From Rhizophagus irregularis (Eukaryota; Glomeromycota; Glomeromycetes; Glomerales; Glomeraceae), in assembly GCF_026210795.1 (NCBI RefSeq), contig NC_089441.1, forward strand, positions 2,356,001 to 2,420,000: a stretch of 64,000 bases of DNA, read 5' to 3'. A model generated the notes under the pieces. The model saw only the letters and a program-made list of their open reading frames with translations. It was not told the DNA's origin and made no database searches. Of the stretch, positions 1 to 12,714 are shown in pieces; position 1 is the stretch's first letter, and each line of letters begins with the position of its first letter. Both the position numbers and the translations under genes were made by a program.

Positions 1-2624
1 GATTTTATTCTAAATCTCCTGATCGCAGGTGAGATATGCAGGTTTTGTCTGTTCGATGTACATTATATTTGGTAGACATCTATTTTTATCGCAAATATAA
101 TATGAAATCGCCACGGAAACTCATGATTCAGATGGAATGCAATAATTACAAGATTTTTTTTTTGAATGTCTTTTTATAACATAAATATGGATTTTTTTGA
201 CTTGCTGAATGCTAGCTATTGAAATTCCGAAGCTCGGAGAGATTTTAGCTTTCAAATCCACTGAAAAAGCGCGAAAGTATAGTTAGTTAATGTACGGTGA
301 ATGTAACGAAGCATTGATCACATTATGTACTCACATCCTTTTTAGAAGTATCTCTGACATCAATCTTATGAATTGCATCTTCCCATGAATAAAGAATTTT
401 CTTCCTGGCATCTATCTATTTATATATATATATGAACTAGATCCACTTTAGATTCTTCATGTAGCAAACCTAAAATGCTTTATTACCTTCTTCACGATTA
501 ATGTAGTAGACAGAACAGATATCGAATTATCATTCTGATTGAACTCCATGAAAGGTTTTTTCGGGTGTGCTTGGTCGCTGGGAAAAAGATCTGCAACATT
601 GGAAGTATTACTTCCATCATCATCTTTAGGTGATATATTTGTTAAATCTTTTCGCTTGATTGTATCACATATAATATGTCAATTACACAATACAATTTGT
701 GTTACAAAGCTTATCACCCTTTTGGTTGCGTCGCTTCTTCCTCTACGTTGATTTTGTGCTTGGATTTCCATGATTCTAGCAGGTGATGTGGCTAGACCAT
801 ATCATCTTCTCTCTTACAAACTCGTACTATGAAATAGTTCATATCGTTAGAATAGATTACCAGAAAGTTGATGTCATATTCCTGAGCTCTTCATTTTTTG
901 CTAATTTATTAAGATTCTCCTTCATTTTTTGTCAAAGCAAGATAAAGATAAAATTAGTTACCGGTCCGAATAATATATATATATATATATCAACAATCTA
1001 TCGTACGACGAGGAAACCCAGAGTGAGGAAACCCCGTATAGTATCGATGCTTTGTCTAATATAGTACAACAGTGGCAACACGCTAAGGAAACCCAGTGGC
1101 GCGTGAGCAATCCGTATAGTATTGACGTGGCTTAAAGCCAAGCTGTGTTGTTAACAAGTTGTGCTCATTTGCACACAAAATGTACTAACCTTGAACGATG
1201 TCTTTAGTAAAATTGCCTTTGAGCACTTCGAAAAGCCGTAGTTTTGTTAGATAAACTTATAAATGTACTTTTACGGGTTAGACGGAAGCAACTTTTGTCA
1301 AAAGCGTAGTGTATAAAGCTTAAGTAGGACCAAATATCAACCGAAATACTCAGAGTAAGGAATAGGTTTTTCTCGATATATGGTATACTCAGTTAAGGGA
1401 TGAAAAAATGGATCACTGAACTGAAATACATACGGTAAATAGAGTGTAAATAGTCACATCTATCGTTACACCGACATCATAGACATCAACCAACAACTAA
1501 ACAACGCGATTTTTGCAACTACTGCACCCGTGACATCTTCTCAAATATATCTTTGTATATATTAGTTAATGTTTAATTCTTCGAAACATCTAGAGTACGA
1601 AAGCTGTTAATGCAATTACTAAATTATTTGTTGAAAAATGAAAAGCTACAGTATATACAATACATTCTGGGGACTTTAGCTTTTAAAATTATATTTGTCA
1701 CGGTATTATTTGTCACGCGGTTAATTTCTTAATGCCGTGGCCAAAGTCACGTGGAGGTAAAAAAAGTGTTGGCACCTATTATGTGGATTTTTTTATTAGC
1801 TTACATAAACATGATTTTCAACGCCCAAATTTTTTTTAGAGTAGTACATTAGAAGTTAAAGTGCTAGCCTAATACATTTTTGTAATAATCATATTCCAAT
1901 TATTAATAAATTCATCAGATAATAATTTCAGCCTAAATATGTTTTCATACTTTAGATATTGAATTAAAGATAAATTAAAAGCAATTAATACAATTATTAT
2001 TTCTATTGTATCTGTTCTACTCTTAGAATTCGTATCAAATTTTTAAGAAATTAATTTATTCTTATTGGTAATATAGTTTTTGATCCTATTAACATATCAG
2101 ATAATCAGATATCTGAATCAGATATTCATCTATGCTGTATCACTTTTTTTTGTTATGAATGCTGTACCTAAAGTTTAATTACAATTTCACGTTAACTGTT
2201 AATTCTATTCTTAAATTATTATTAATCAAAAATCAGAAAGATGAGATTTATATTCATGATTACTGGGTAAAATACGTGAAATGCCGGTACTACATGAAAT
2301 AAATTAAGGTAGGAAATAATCTCGGTAACATTATCATTTTGCGTTTTACTTCATGATAAAATTATGTTCTGGAGAAAAAATATTCATATAGTTTTATTTT
2401 TTTCGCGTATTCGTTTGTTTTTAATATTAGTTATTTTATTCAAATCCAAGACTTACTTTTTTGAGTTAAGCAAGCTTGGCCATAAATCATACGAGTAAAC
2501 TCTAAATCACGTGTAATTGCTCAAATTGCTTTAAAGATGGACCGAAGTCGGGAATAGCCGGTATATTAACCGTTGTTGTCTAATATTTGTACGACTGTAT
2601 CATGTATATAAATAGCTTAACATC
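1..2624. other. Intergenic, AT-rich, with weak minus-strand exon candidates
   Basis: There is no convincing gene here. On the minus strand between about 480 and 1060 are short open stretches of protein-like composition. One reads ISPKDDDGSNTSNVADLFPS at about 590-650. Another at about 330-400 reads WEDAIHKIDVRDTSKKD and is followed by a GTGAGT donor-like site. I could not join them into one model with confident splice sites, and no family was recognised. Two imperfect copies of an approximately 40-bp sequence containing AGGAAACCC and CCGTATAGTAT lie at about 1012 and 1083, and an (AT)n run lies at 979-990. The rest, 1150-2600, shows only AT-rich sequence. Confidence 0.3.
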
Positions 2625-4104
2625 ATGTTTTTTTCCACACGGTTTTTTTTTAAAAAAAAAATGACAAACGTTAGTTCCGATTACGAATTTATATTTACAG
2701 CAGCGGATGCTCGAAGACAACAAAGAAGTTATTCAGTATTATCATGGTCACAAATATTTAATCCTTCATCCTATTACAGTAGGAATAATATAAATAGAGA
2801 AAATACTATAAATTTATCAAATACGAATAGTATTAGACAACAAAGTAATAATAATAGTCAACCTCCAAGTTATGAAGAAGCTATTCAACAATCTTTAAAT
2901 CCTTCTACTGTAAATATAGCACCTTTAGCTCGACCTACTGTAATTCATCATCCATTAGACCAAGTTATAATTCCTGATGAATCCCAACCTTTACTTTCTG
3001 ATCCTGAAATACTCGAAGATTCTAATTATTTAGAAAGAAGTAATAACAACATCACTACTACTGATAATAATAATAATGATATAATTAAAAATAGATTTGA
3101 TGACTCAAATCCAGATGATGAAATTCAAGAGTTAGGAGGTCCATCTTCTTCAGGTTCTAATTTACCTATTTCAAATGAAAGATCAATTCCTGGAGTTCAT
3201 TATGGAAATGATGGGATTCCTCCTCCACCTGAATATTCTTTGTCTGACGCTATTTATGAAAGAGATATTAATGGTGTTACAAGCCATGATCCTAAATTAA
3301 ATAGTGAGCCTGAATCTCTATTAAGGTTTTTTATGGAACATAATGATAAACCTGAAATGGCAATTAAAGTCCATGGTAATTATGAACAATATTTTATTAT
3401 TATTATTATTTATACTAATTTCATTTAATTATTCTTTAGGTTATCATACTGAAGTTGTTGATGAAAGTTACACGAGTACAGATTCTGATGGCAATAGAAC
3501 GGTTCATTATCAATCAAGAACTGTTGAAATAACAGATTTTAATTTCACTCTCGATTTAACTGAACATATTTCAACTAATGGTATAATTCGTACTATATCA
3601 AAAAATAATAAACAAAAAGATATTTTGGAATTATTAAATGAGTATGTTAAAAATGAAAATACGTTAAAAAATATTGAAATGAAAAAGGTATGTAAAACTT
3701 AAAATCTTTTTTAAAAAATCCTTTCTTTTTTTAACTAAAATATATTACGTGAAAATATACATTTTTTGTAGGTTGTAATCTGGGATTATGAATCTTTAAC
3801 AAAAGCAATATCAACAGTGATAAGACAACAAGGATATCGTAGTGATTTACGTATAACATTTCCACTACGTAATCATTTCGTACGCGTAGAATCTGATCAC
3901 AAATTCGCTAAATTTGCTAGAAATATTTGGACAAAAATTTTGTGCTTTATAACTTGTCTTTGGATAATTTTTTTCCCTATACTTTGGTTATATAGAAATA
4001 GTTTTAAAAATCAAATTAGAAGTGATTTTGTAATGAATATTAGTGAAAAGGATTGGTTTGATAGAAACGTTAATTCTATTGTTACTAATGTTAGATGGTT
4101 ATAA
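2625..4104 (+). CDS. PPxY-motif single-pass membrane protein, 3 exons, function unknown
   Basis: Exons are 2625-3375, 3440-3687 and 3772-4104. Both introns (64 and 84 nt) have GT..AG ends, and the model closes in frame at 443 codons. A second in-frame ATG at 2661 (431 aa) is equally possible, because the first 12 residues come from a poly-T/poly-A stretch. The N-terminal half is hydrophilic and rich in N, S and P, with two PPxY motifs (PPSY at residues 80-83, PPEY at about 201-204). PPxY motifs bind WW domains, as in Rsp5/Nedd4 ubiquitin-ligase adaptors. The C-terminal half is folded-looking and ends with one hydrophobic segment (about residues 385-407, with FITCLWIIFFPILWLYR) and a short polar tail. 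I recognise no named family. An Rsp5 adaptor or substrate role is an inference from the PY motifs plus the membrane anchor. Confidence 0.75.
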
Positions 4105-4341
4105 TATAGAAAGAAAATTAGCTATAATAGATTTTAACTAAGATCGTTTGTTCGAAATTATCGTTGTTGATGGCGATAAAAAAATATTTCCGGATTTAAA
4201 CAAATAACTTGTCCCCTTCCCTAATAATATCCCTCACGACACCCAAAATCCCACATGAATGACTAATAAAATGAATTATTCATTATGTTATTTTGTTTCA
4301 TTAAATATTCTATATAAATATTAAATAATAAAACAAATTCT

Positions 4342-4805
4342 TCAAAGATCAAATTTATCAAATTTCTTATCTTTTTTCAATTCTTCCTCTTTTTTAATCT
4401 CTTCCAAAATTTGTCTAGGATCATACACTAATTTTTTTTATAATACAAAAATCCGTATTAATAGTTATGATTTTTTTAAAAAATAATAAAATTTGGTAAA
4501 TAATTAACCTGGTTTATCGGATTGGGCAGTTCTTTTTAATACTTCCATTATTAATTCATTCTTTTTACGAGTTTCGGGAGAATTAATTTGTTCTTTAATA
4601 TCAGGAGGTAATTTCTTTTAATAATAGATAAAAAACTTTGTTTAATTTAAAAAATTACAAAAAAAAAAATTTAATGAATTTAAAATCTTACCGCATACCA
4701 TTCTTCTGTATTTGGCGTTGTAATTTTCATTAATCCATATCCTAATCCAATAATAAATCCTCCAACCAATAAACTTTTTGTATATACAACTAATGACGAC
4801 GACAT
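4342..4805 (-). CDS. Cbp4/UQCC3-like cytochrome bc1 (complex III) assembly factor, 3 exons
   Basis: Minus-strand exons are 4805-4692, 4614-4509 and 4427-4342, giving 101 aa. The exons are too short for a simple ORF scan. The protein starts MSSSLVVYTKSLLVGGFIIG, which holds one TM helix, followed by MKITTPNTEEWYAKLPPDI and a charged helix ending in KKDKKFDKFDL. The order of TM helix, (K/Y)TTP-x-EE, LPP-(D/E) and charged tail matches the small mitochondrial inner-membrane proteins Cbp4 (yeast) and UQCC3. Those act with cytochrome b in early complex III assembly. The family call rests on this short pattern and on the length of about 100 aa. Another small mitochondrial assembly factor is the main alternative. 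Two CCAAT boxes lie upstream on the coding strand. Confidence 0.6.
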
Positions 4806-5244
4806 TTATTTAATTAAAATGGTGTAAAAAAGCAGTAGCGCGTGAATTTTAAGAATTTATGCGAAGTATTTATAATTAGTACAATTTTGTAAGCACGTCA
4901 TTTGATTGGACGAAAAAGTGCACATGGAATTAATCAGTCATTTGATTTTGATTGGTTGACATCTTATCACAAAATTTTAAGAGCATTTGGCATTATGTAG
5001 TATGTACTGACATATCATATATATGTAAAACGTAATATTTAACGTCTATTATTTTATTGATAAAAATTTACAAAATGTTAAAATTCTATAACTATATACA
5101 AAAGAACTTATTTATATATTAAAAATGTGACATTGGTTAAAAAATCGTTTTGGAATTGTTTGTTGGAAATAATTGTATAGAAGAAAGAGAAGGGGGGAGG
5201 GGATCATAAATTTTTCCTTTACACGTATAACTTTTTTATATTTG
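4806..5244. other. Intergenic: Cbp4-like promoter and flippase 3' flank
   Basis: This 440-bp gap separates the start of the Cbp4-like gene from the stop of the flippase gene. Both run on the minus strand, so it holds the promoter of the former and the 3' flank of the latter. A purine-rich run lies at 5180-5205. Nothing else is visible. Confidence 0.6.
4905..4955 (-). promoter_or_regulatory. Two CCAAT boxes upstream of the Cbp4-like gene
   Basis: ATTGG occurs at 4905-4909 and 4951-4955 on the plus strand, which is CCAAT on the coding strand, about 100 and 150 bp upstream of the ATG at 4805. Fungal HAP2/3/5 (CBF) binds CCAAT and activates respiratory genes, so the placement makes sense. The motif is short and can occur by chance. 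Confidence 0.35.
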
Positions 5245-8200
5245 TCATAATTCTTGTTGATTTTGTGATGATTCTAGAGATTCCATATTAGTATCATTCG
5301 TATCTTCATTTTCTTTCGTTTGATCAATATTATTTGATTCATTATTGTTATTAATACCAAAATCAAAATCATTCATATCATCATCATCAACACTTTCAAT
5401 AATTTCAACATCAATATCTTTCAAATCTTCCATTTTATCATCATCACCAATTCCATTATTAAATACTTTTTTACTTCCTATTAACCTTCTTTCATTTTCA
5501 TTTCTTTCTTCAATAATTCGATTCAATAATTTATCATCTTTTTCAATTTGTTGATAAATATCCACATCATTAGGTAACACTATACTCTTTACTATTTTTA
5601 CTAAATAATTAGGTATCAAAGCTAAACTAACAGTTATTATAATGGTAAACCAATATTCATATTTAACTCCAACATTTGAAAATACACCTCTAACTTCATT
5701 ATTATTACGAGGATATAAATAATTATATAGAGTTTGAAATAAGAACCATCCAAATAATGTTAAAAATGATGTAAAATGTGTAATAAAAGTCCAATTATGA
5801 CATTCTAAATATGCTATTTTAATTGTTACAACAAATACAACGCAAGTATATACTGTCACTCCTAATTCATAAAGAGGAGGTGATCCAATTGCTCTTAATT
5901 CGAATTCAGTTATAACTTCATGTAAACAAAATGGTATTAAAACTATCATGACTGCGTGATATATTCCTGCACATACCCATGAGAAAAAGATTCTTAAATT
6001 AAATGCTGAATTTAATTGTCCCATTGTATGATATAATTCTGGAACTCCCATCAACGTTTTTTTGTTCAAATCTTTTTCAAACATACCAATAACTAATACT
6101 GGTAATGATGAAAATAATGTATTATAAGCGGAAAGTGTCCAATGTTCATATAAACTCGTTTCAGAAAATCCAGTGAAAAATTGGTATATACCCTGTGTAA
6201 TATAAAAACACATACACTTGTAAAAAGTTCCAAGAACAAATTTTGAAACTCGAATATAAGACCATCGTCCATGAACAAATAATAATGACATTAAATAACG
6301 AAATTGTGCTATTGAATAATCACTTGTTCTAGCAGCTTGTAAACCTTCTCGACCCATTATACCAATTCCAACATGTGCCTCTTGAATCATTGCAATATCA
6401 TTAGCTCCATCTCCTATCGCTAATGTAACAGCATTGGTTAATTTTTCTCTTATTTTACGAACTACAAGAGCTTTTTGACATGGACTTACACGACAGCAAA
6501 TAACTGCTTCACATAAAATACCTAAATTAATAAATAAATCCATGATTTCCGGATTTTGTTCAATAATCATTAAAGTAGCTCCATCTATAATTGCTACCGC
6601 ATGATTTGCTTTGCCTTTATGAATATTCTTTAAAGAACTTTGTAATTTCTTTTTTAAATCAACGTTCGAATCCACGATTATTATGGTTGAATATTCTTTT
6701 ATCAAAGAACATGAATGTCCTATATTAATCGCAGTCTCACGTTTGTCACCTGTCAACATCCAAATTTTAATTCCTGCTCTACGTAATTTATCAATCGTTT
6801 CAGGTACACCATTTTGTAATTTATCTTCGATCGCTGTTGCCCCTGTAATTTCTAAATCACGTTCAATCAATTCAGCGACATCTTCAAGTTTTTTTTGTCT
6901 ATCAACCAATGAAGTGGATGCTGATTGATATAATTTATTCCATGTGGTATATTCATCTTCATCAATAAATTTATGTCCATAAAGTAAAGTTCTAAGACCT
7001 TCTGTTGAAAATTCTTGAATATGTTGAATGGTTCTACTATAAAGCCACTTATCATCATGAATTGAAAACAAATCTTTCACAGGATTTTGATTCGTATTTT
7101 CAATGAAAAGTTTTTTATCTGTCATTGTTTTGGTTTGAGGATGTCTCAACCTATCAAGTATAACAGTATCAGCTCCTTTACTTAACAAACATATCCTTCC
7201 ATCAGGTAATCGATAAATAATAGACATTCTCTTTCTTTTACTTGAAAATTCGATAACATTCAAAATCTTATAATCTTCATAAGACACATTATCTTCATTA
7301 GGAACTTTTAAACCATCAGGTCCATCATTAAAAACTTGAAGAGATACAACACCCATAGAACGATTTGAAACTATATAACCTAATTCTTTTGCTGTAGTAA
7401 CTATAGCAAATTCATCTGGAGAAGCAGATTGATAAAAAATTTCTTGAGAATTTAAATCTACTTCAGGAACGCACGTGTGACATAAAGCCATGGCAAGTAA
7501 AAAAAATCTTGCCCTTTCTCCAAAAGGAGTATTATATTGATATTTAATTATGGTCAATAAATCAAGCGTAGATAGTATCTTTTGATTTGAAATAACTTTT
7601 TGAGAATTCATGGATGCAAATGAATTACATCTACTATTCGCTGATGAACGAGGAGCAATCATTGAAAAAGTACTAGCAGCAGAATTTTTTCTACATAATG
7701 GATCAATTTGAATACTTTGTTCTTCAATAATCTCATTCGAAACACGACCTGTTTGATTATTATGATTATTAGAAGAAAGTGAATATCTATTTCCTGATGA
7801 AGTTACACGATTTCGATGTTTTTGAAGTTTTAATAATAATTCATCATCCTGAAATTTACGAACACTTAAATCATGTAAAAATGATCTACCACCAACGCTT
7901 AACTTCCTAAATAACATAATATTATCCGTTAAAGTACCAGTCTTATCGGAAAATAAGTAATTAACTTGACCTAATTCCTCATTAATTGTAGAAGTGCGAG
8001 CCTCAGCAGGTGTATCGGTTTCTTCATGATACATATCCAAATCGTGATTAATGAAATAAACTTGAGCTAATTTAATAATTTCCAAGGTAACATATAAAGA
8101 TATTGGGATCATGGTATTATAAAGAATGATATAAGCGAAAAATGTGGAAACAACGTTATGTTTTAGGTGATGTCCCAAATACCAAAAATCTCCTGCATTT

Positions 8201-9591
8201 ACAGCCCAGTAATAAGCTAAAATTGTGTAAATCGTAGCCAAAATTATTACAAAGCAAAATATTATCATAACAACACGATTCATATATTTTTGTATACTAG
8301 GAGCTTTAGTACGAATATTTTTTGTCGCATTCATTCGTAATTTTGTTTCCCTCCCTGTAAAGATAACCAACCCATAAATCTCGGAAGTATTACGTAATAT
8401 TGTTCCTCTCAATAAGATTTGATCATTAGTTAATGGATAAGTTGTTCCATCAAATTCAATTGATCCATCAAAATTATATAAATCCTGATTCGGATTTTCG
8501 GTTTTGACATTTCCTGATTGATAATCAAAAAAAAAAAATTAATATTTAAATTTACGTAAGGATAAATATATATATAATATATAAAAATATATACCGGAAA
8601 AATTAGCAAGAGCCTCGGGTGAAGTTAAAGAATTTGTTTCTTTCAGTGCTTGTCGTTGTTTTAGGTTAGTTTCACCATCTAATGCAGCAGTTTCAACATA
8701 ACATATTCCTTCCTCTCCTTTTGAATGTAACAATAATAAATCAGCAGGAATCCATTCTTGAGCTTTTATTGAAACAATATCGCCAACTTGTAAATTTTTC
8801 CATTTTGTTTTTGTCCATAAACCAATTCGTTGAGATGAAACATCATTTGAATGATATACATGTAACGATAAACATTCATTGTTATTCTCAACTTTATCTT
8901 GTTTATGTCTTCGAATATCATCAAAACCTTCATGAGCTATAGATAAAGACATAAAACTTAATAATGGGATTAAAGTCGTAAATTGACCAGTAGGGGACCA
9001 ACCAGGAATTGTTTGTATAACAGCGACGAATAAGAAATAAAGATTAGCAATTTTCGAGAATTGAGCGTAAAGTTGTTTTGGAAGGAAATTATAAAATGTA
9101 TAACGGGAAGTTGTAATCGAATTATTAATAAAAGGTTTATTCGTTCTTGAATCTAAAAGAGGTTCCTTACGTTCAGGTAATATAAGAATTTCTCGATAAG
9201 AAATTTCAGAACATTGACCATATATTAATGTCCTAAATCTTTTTATCACGTGACATAAAGCCATTTTCATAGTATTTGGTATTATACAATTATTTATGGG
9301 AGATTCTTTTGATTCTTTTTCATTATTTTTCATATTAATAAAATTTCGAACATCCACCAAATCTAAAGAATCTATGCTAATCTTTGAAAAACAAGGATCA
9401 TTTTTTGAATTTTTATACATTTCCTCCATAACACCCATAGTTAAACCATTATTGTCTAATGTGCCAAGATATTTTGTAATCGGGACTTCTTGGGAACTTG
9501 TAAGTTCTTGGCGTAATGATTGACTATGTGAATTTGACAATGAATGATCACGTTCTTTCAATGAATTATATAAATTAGTAATATAATCCAT
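5245..9591 (-). CDS. P4-type ATPase (phospholipid flippase), Dnf3-like
   Basis: Two minus-strand exons, 9591-8595 and 8513-5245, are separated by an 81-nt intron (GTATAT..CAG). The start is the ATG at 9591; the open frame runs upstream only to a TTG. The product is about 1421 aa, a usual P4-ATPase length. P4-ATPases move aminophospholipids from the lumenal to the cytosolic leaflet of Golgi, endosome or plasma membranes, normally with a Cdc50/Lem3 partner. Visible signatures are FLPKQLYAQFSKIANLYF at TM1, the actuator motif LDGETNLKQRQAL, P4-specific PISLYVTLE, DKTGTLT with the phosphorylated Asp at about 522, KGAD, LTGDKRETAINIGHSC and GDGANDIAMIQEA, followed by about six C-terminal TM segments and an acidic tail rich in D, E and N. 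The TM1-2 sequence IPGWSPTGQFTTLIPL resembles Dnf3 more than Drs2 or Dnf1/2. That subclass is recalled, not searched. Confidence 0.93.
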
Positions 9592-10982
9592 GTCTATCAA
9601 AAATTATTTTATATATTATTATAAATTTATTATTATCTTTTTTATTACATTTTCACGAGGAAAAAAATAAAAAAAAAATAATGAATTAAAATTTCATTTA
9701 GGAAGGAGGAACAGGGGTTTTATTATAAAAGTTGAAGGTCAACCTTAATTAGAAAAATTAAAAATAGAAATTTCTTAGCTTATCTTTAAAAAAAATTTCG
9801 GTATAACATTAAATCATTTTATTTACCTTTTTTTAAAATAATTCCGATGAAATCGGAATTTTCTATTTTAAAAAATTTATAATTGTTTTTGAACCCGCCG
9901 TATTTAAAAAAAAAAATTAAAAATACAAAAATGTACAAGGCGTGTAACGTATGGAATGAATGGAATGATCAATTGGACCTACCGAGGTATCACCAAATCA
10001 TTGTGACAATGAATAAAAAAATGTCGAGAGATAAATAAAAAATATAGCGAATAAATAATTCGCCCAAATTTCGCGTTATTAATTTAAAATATGTTCTAAC
10101 AAGAAAAAGGCTTGGAGGCTTAGAAGGGAGAAAGCCGAGAAATGGATTTAAACTTTAAAGAGCCAAGGATTATTATAATTATGTGAACTCACGATATTTA
10201 TACGGATGAGGTGATAATTTTATTTATATAATATATAAAAATATAGTATAATGTGTTTAAAACCATACATGGGTTGAAAAACTGTATTTTTTTTGTCGAT
10301 AAAAAAAAAACTTTTTTGTAGTATTTAAATAAAATTAACCTTGTTTCAAGGTTTGTTTGGAAGTCGGAGTTATAAAAGCATTGTTTATATTGAAAATCTT
10401 AATCAAATGTAGTTTATAGTTTATACAATAAAAAGTCCATAGAAATTTTAGACTTTCGGATAAGTAAAATTTAAGAACGGATGTTACAATTGCTACATGA
10501 TACAGTTGATACACTATGGTAAACGTTTGTGAATAATCCTGCAGGTGGCAAAACCTGCAACCAATTAGAAAATCTTATTGGATTCACGCGATATACCGAA
10601 GTTACATTTCTATTAAAAAAGTATATCTTGGAATATAAAGCATAAAAAGCCTATCAGATCAAAGATGTTAGATTTTAGATATTTTAGATCATCGGATCGT
10701 CTTTATTCTTTATCAGAAAATGAGATAAAAAAATGAGATAATAAAAGGCAGATAAACAATATCTGAATGATCTGGATGTCAAATATGTCAAAAAGTTCTT
10801 AATTGTTAAAAGGATTCTAATTTTATATTTTACTTATTTGGATGGTTTCTAATTTTGTATTCACAACACAATCAACATGATTCAGTCCATTGGCTCCTTT
10901 TTGGCTGATCCCATCATGGCAACACTGATTTTTGTATTTAGATGCCATGTGACAAAGATTGATGGAAAAATTTTAAATCATA
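9592..10982. other. Intergenic, AT-rich, with a hairpin at about 9830-9871
   Basis: This is a divergent interval between the flippase (-) and the ankyrin gene (+). It is AT-rich, with poly-A/T runs and no supportable coding stretch. The main structure is an inverted repeat in which TTTTAAAATA and ATTCCGAT are mirrored by ATCGGAAT and TATTTTAAAA around a GAA loop. It could be a fold-back element or a 5' UTR structure. Confidence 0.5.
9831..9871. repeat. Imperfect palindrome / hairpin
   Basis: The arms TTTTAAAATA..ATTCCGAT and ATCGGAAT..TATTTTAAAA flank a 3-nt loop. The inner 8-bp stem is perfect and the outer 10-bp stem is offset by a few bases. It sits about 250 bp upstream of the flippase ATG. 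Confidence 0.6.
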
Positions 10983-12326
10983 ATGTCTTCTCTTACAAAA
11001 TATGTACGGAAAGGGGATTTATCCTCACTTCGTAATTATTTAACCACTATTCCTATCGAAGAAGCACGCAAAATAATAAATACTCCAGATATACATGGAG
11101 ATACACTTATACATTTTGCTGCTCGTTCTCACAAGAAAAATATTTTATCGTTTTTAATTGAAGATATGGGTGGTAATGCCATGGCGGTTAATATTCACGG
11201 TAACTTCACTCTTTAATCTTGTAATTTCATTGCTTTTTTCGTCATGAAAAATTTTTAATTTCTTTCATAAATTAATAAAATAAGGTATGCTAAAATAGGT
11301 CGTCAACCACTTCACGAAGCAATTGATGATTATGAATGTGTAAAATATTTATGTGATCAAAATATTGATGTTAATTGTATGAAACGTGGCGATTGGACTT
11401 CATTAATGATCTCTTGTAAGATATATTTTTTTTTTTTAGAATAAAAAATAAATCAGATAACGTAATTATTTATTTTATTTTTCTTCTAGCAATGAAAGGT
11501 GATCTTAATATAGTAAAAGAGTTAATTAATCATGGAGCTAATGTAAATTTCTTAAATAAAGATGGTTGGAGTAGTCTCCATCTTGCTGCAAAAGAAGGTT
11601 AAGAAATTAAAATAAAGTTAAAACTTCAACCTAATGCTAAGAAGTTTTCAATTATCTAAGATGAAAATATCATTCTTCTTCAGGTCATTTTGATGTTGTG
11701 ATTTATTTATATAATATATCACCTACTTTATCATTAACACCAAGTAAATCGGGAAGGCTACCTATTCATACAGCTGCATTATGTGATCATCATGAAATAG
11801 TTTTTCAATTACTTTCATTAGCATCTAACGAAGAAACCAAACAATATTTATTAAATTCAAGTGATAATGGAGGAACAAATTTATTACAAAATTTTGTAAT
11901 TTGTGGAAACGTTCAAATTGTAAAAAAATTAATTGATGAATATGATGTTAAAATTGATTATAAAGATAAACTTGGTAGAGAAGCAATTCATCATGCAGCT
12001 ATCATAGGGAATAAAGAAATGATAGAATTATTATTTGAAAAAGGTGCTAATATTAACGTACAAGATAATTGGGACAAATTTACTTCATTGCATCATGCTG
12101 CTAAGGAAGGACATGTTAATGTCGTTAAATATTTGATTAATGTGTGTCGTGCTAATGTAGATATTAAGGATAATCATGGGAAAACAGCAAAAGATATTGG
12201 TACGTTATCATTATTTCTTTAAAAAATGTGTGTGTATATATAATGCATCAATTTTAATTAATTTAATATAATTTTTGTAAATTAGCTATTTTATGGGATA
12301 GAAAAGAAATAATAGAAATATTATAG
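10983..12326 (+). CDS. Ankyrin-repeat protein, 5 exons
   Basis: Exons are 10983-11199, 11299-11415, 11490-11597, 11684-12199 and 12286-12326. All introns are GT..AG and the model gives 332 aa. The second exon must begin at 11299, after AAAATAG. The nearer AAG at 11284 would lead straight into a stop. The protein is almost all ankyrin repeats, about eight or nine units of 33 aa with consensus pieces such as GRQPLHEAI, DGWSSLHLAAKEGHFDVV, SGRLPIHTAALCDHHEIV, GREAIHHAAIIGNKEMIELL and FTSLHHAAKEGHVNVVKYLI. There is no signal peptide, TM segment or other domain. Ankyrin stacks are protein-binding scaffolds and no specific partner can be read here. Introns fall inside repeats at a similar phase (phase 1), as expected from growth by exon duplication. 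Confidence 0.9.
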
Positions 12327-12494
12327 TTTATTTCTGACGGTATTATCTCTATTAATCAATTAAGACTGAAAAAGAAATTGTTTACATTGTTGATGCTCAT
12401 TCTTTTGAATTTCATATTTTGTTTTTTTATATTAGGATAACAATGTGTAAAATATTAAAAAGAAATTTCTTTGTTGAATAATAATATAATTGAA

Positions 12495-12610
12495 AATCAG
12501 AGGTTGATTCAGTGGGACTGATAACTGATTCAATCTCAAAAAAATTTTTATTGTATATTATATTTGATAATCAGAGGCTGATTCAGTGGGACTTGATAAC
12601 TGATTCAACG
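12495..12610. repeat. Direct repeat, two copies of about 40 bp
   Basis: AATCAGAGGYTGATTCAGTG followed by GGACTKGATAACTGATTCAA occurs at about 12495-12534 and again at about 12570-12608, with one substitution and one 1-base indel. Each copy also contains the inverted pair TGATTCA/TGATTCA around its core. It lies in the 3' flank of the ankyrin gene. Confidence 0.75.
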
Positions 12611-12714
12611 ACGTATTTAAACAGATCATCTAATCTAATACTTTATCATTAAATATTCTTTTTAGTTTTTCTTATGTACTTTAAATTAAGTGATTAATCA
12701 AATACCACATGATT

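Noticed and set aside
783-1064. 93-codon plus-strand frame near the window start
   Set aside because: Runs through an (AT)n tract giving an alternating YI stretch; the opposite strand looks more protein-like.
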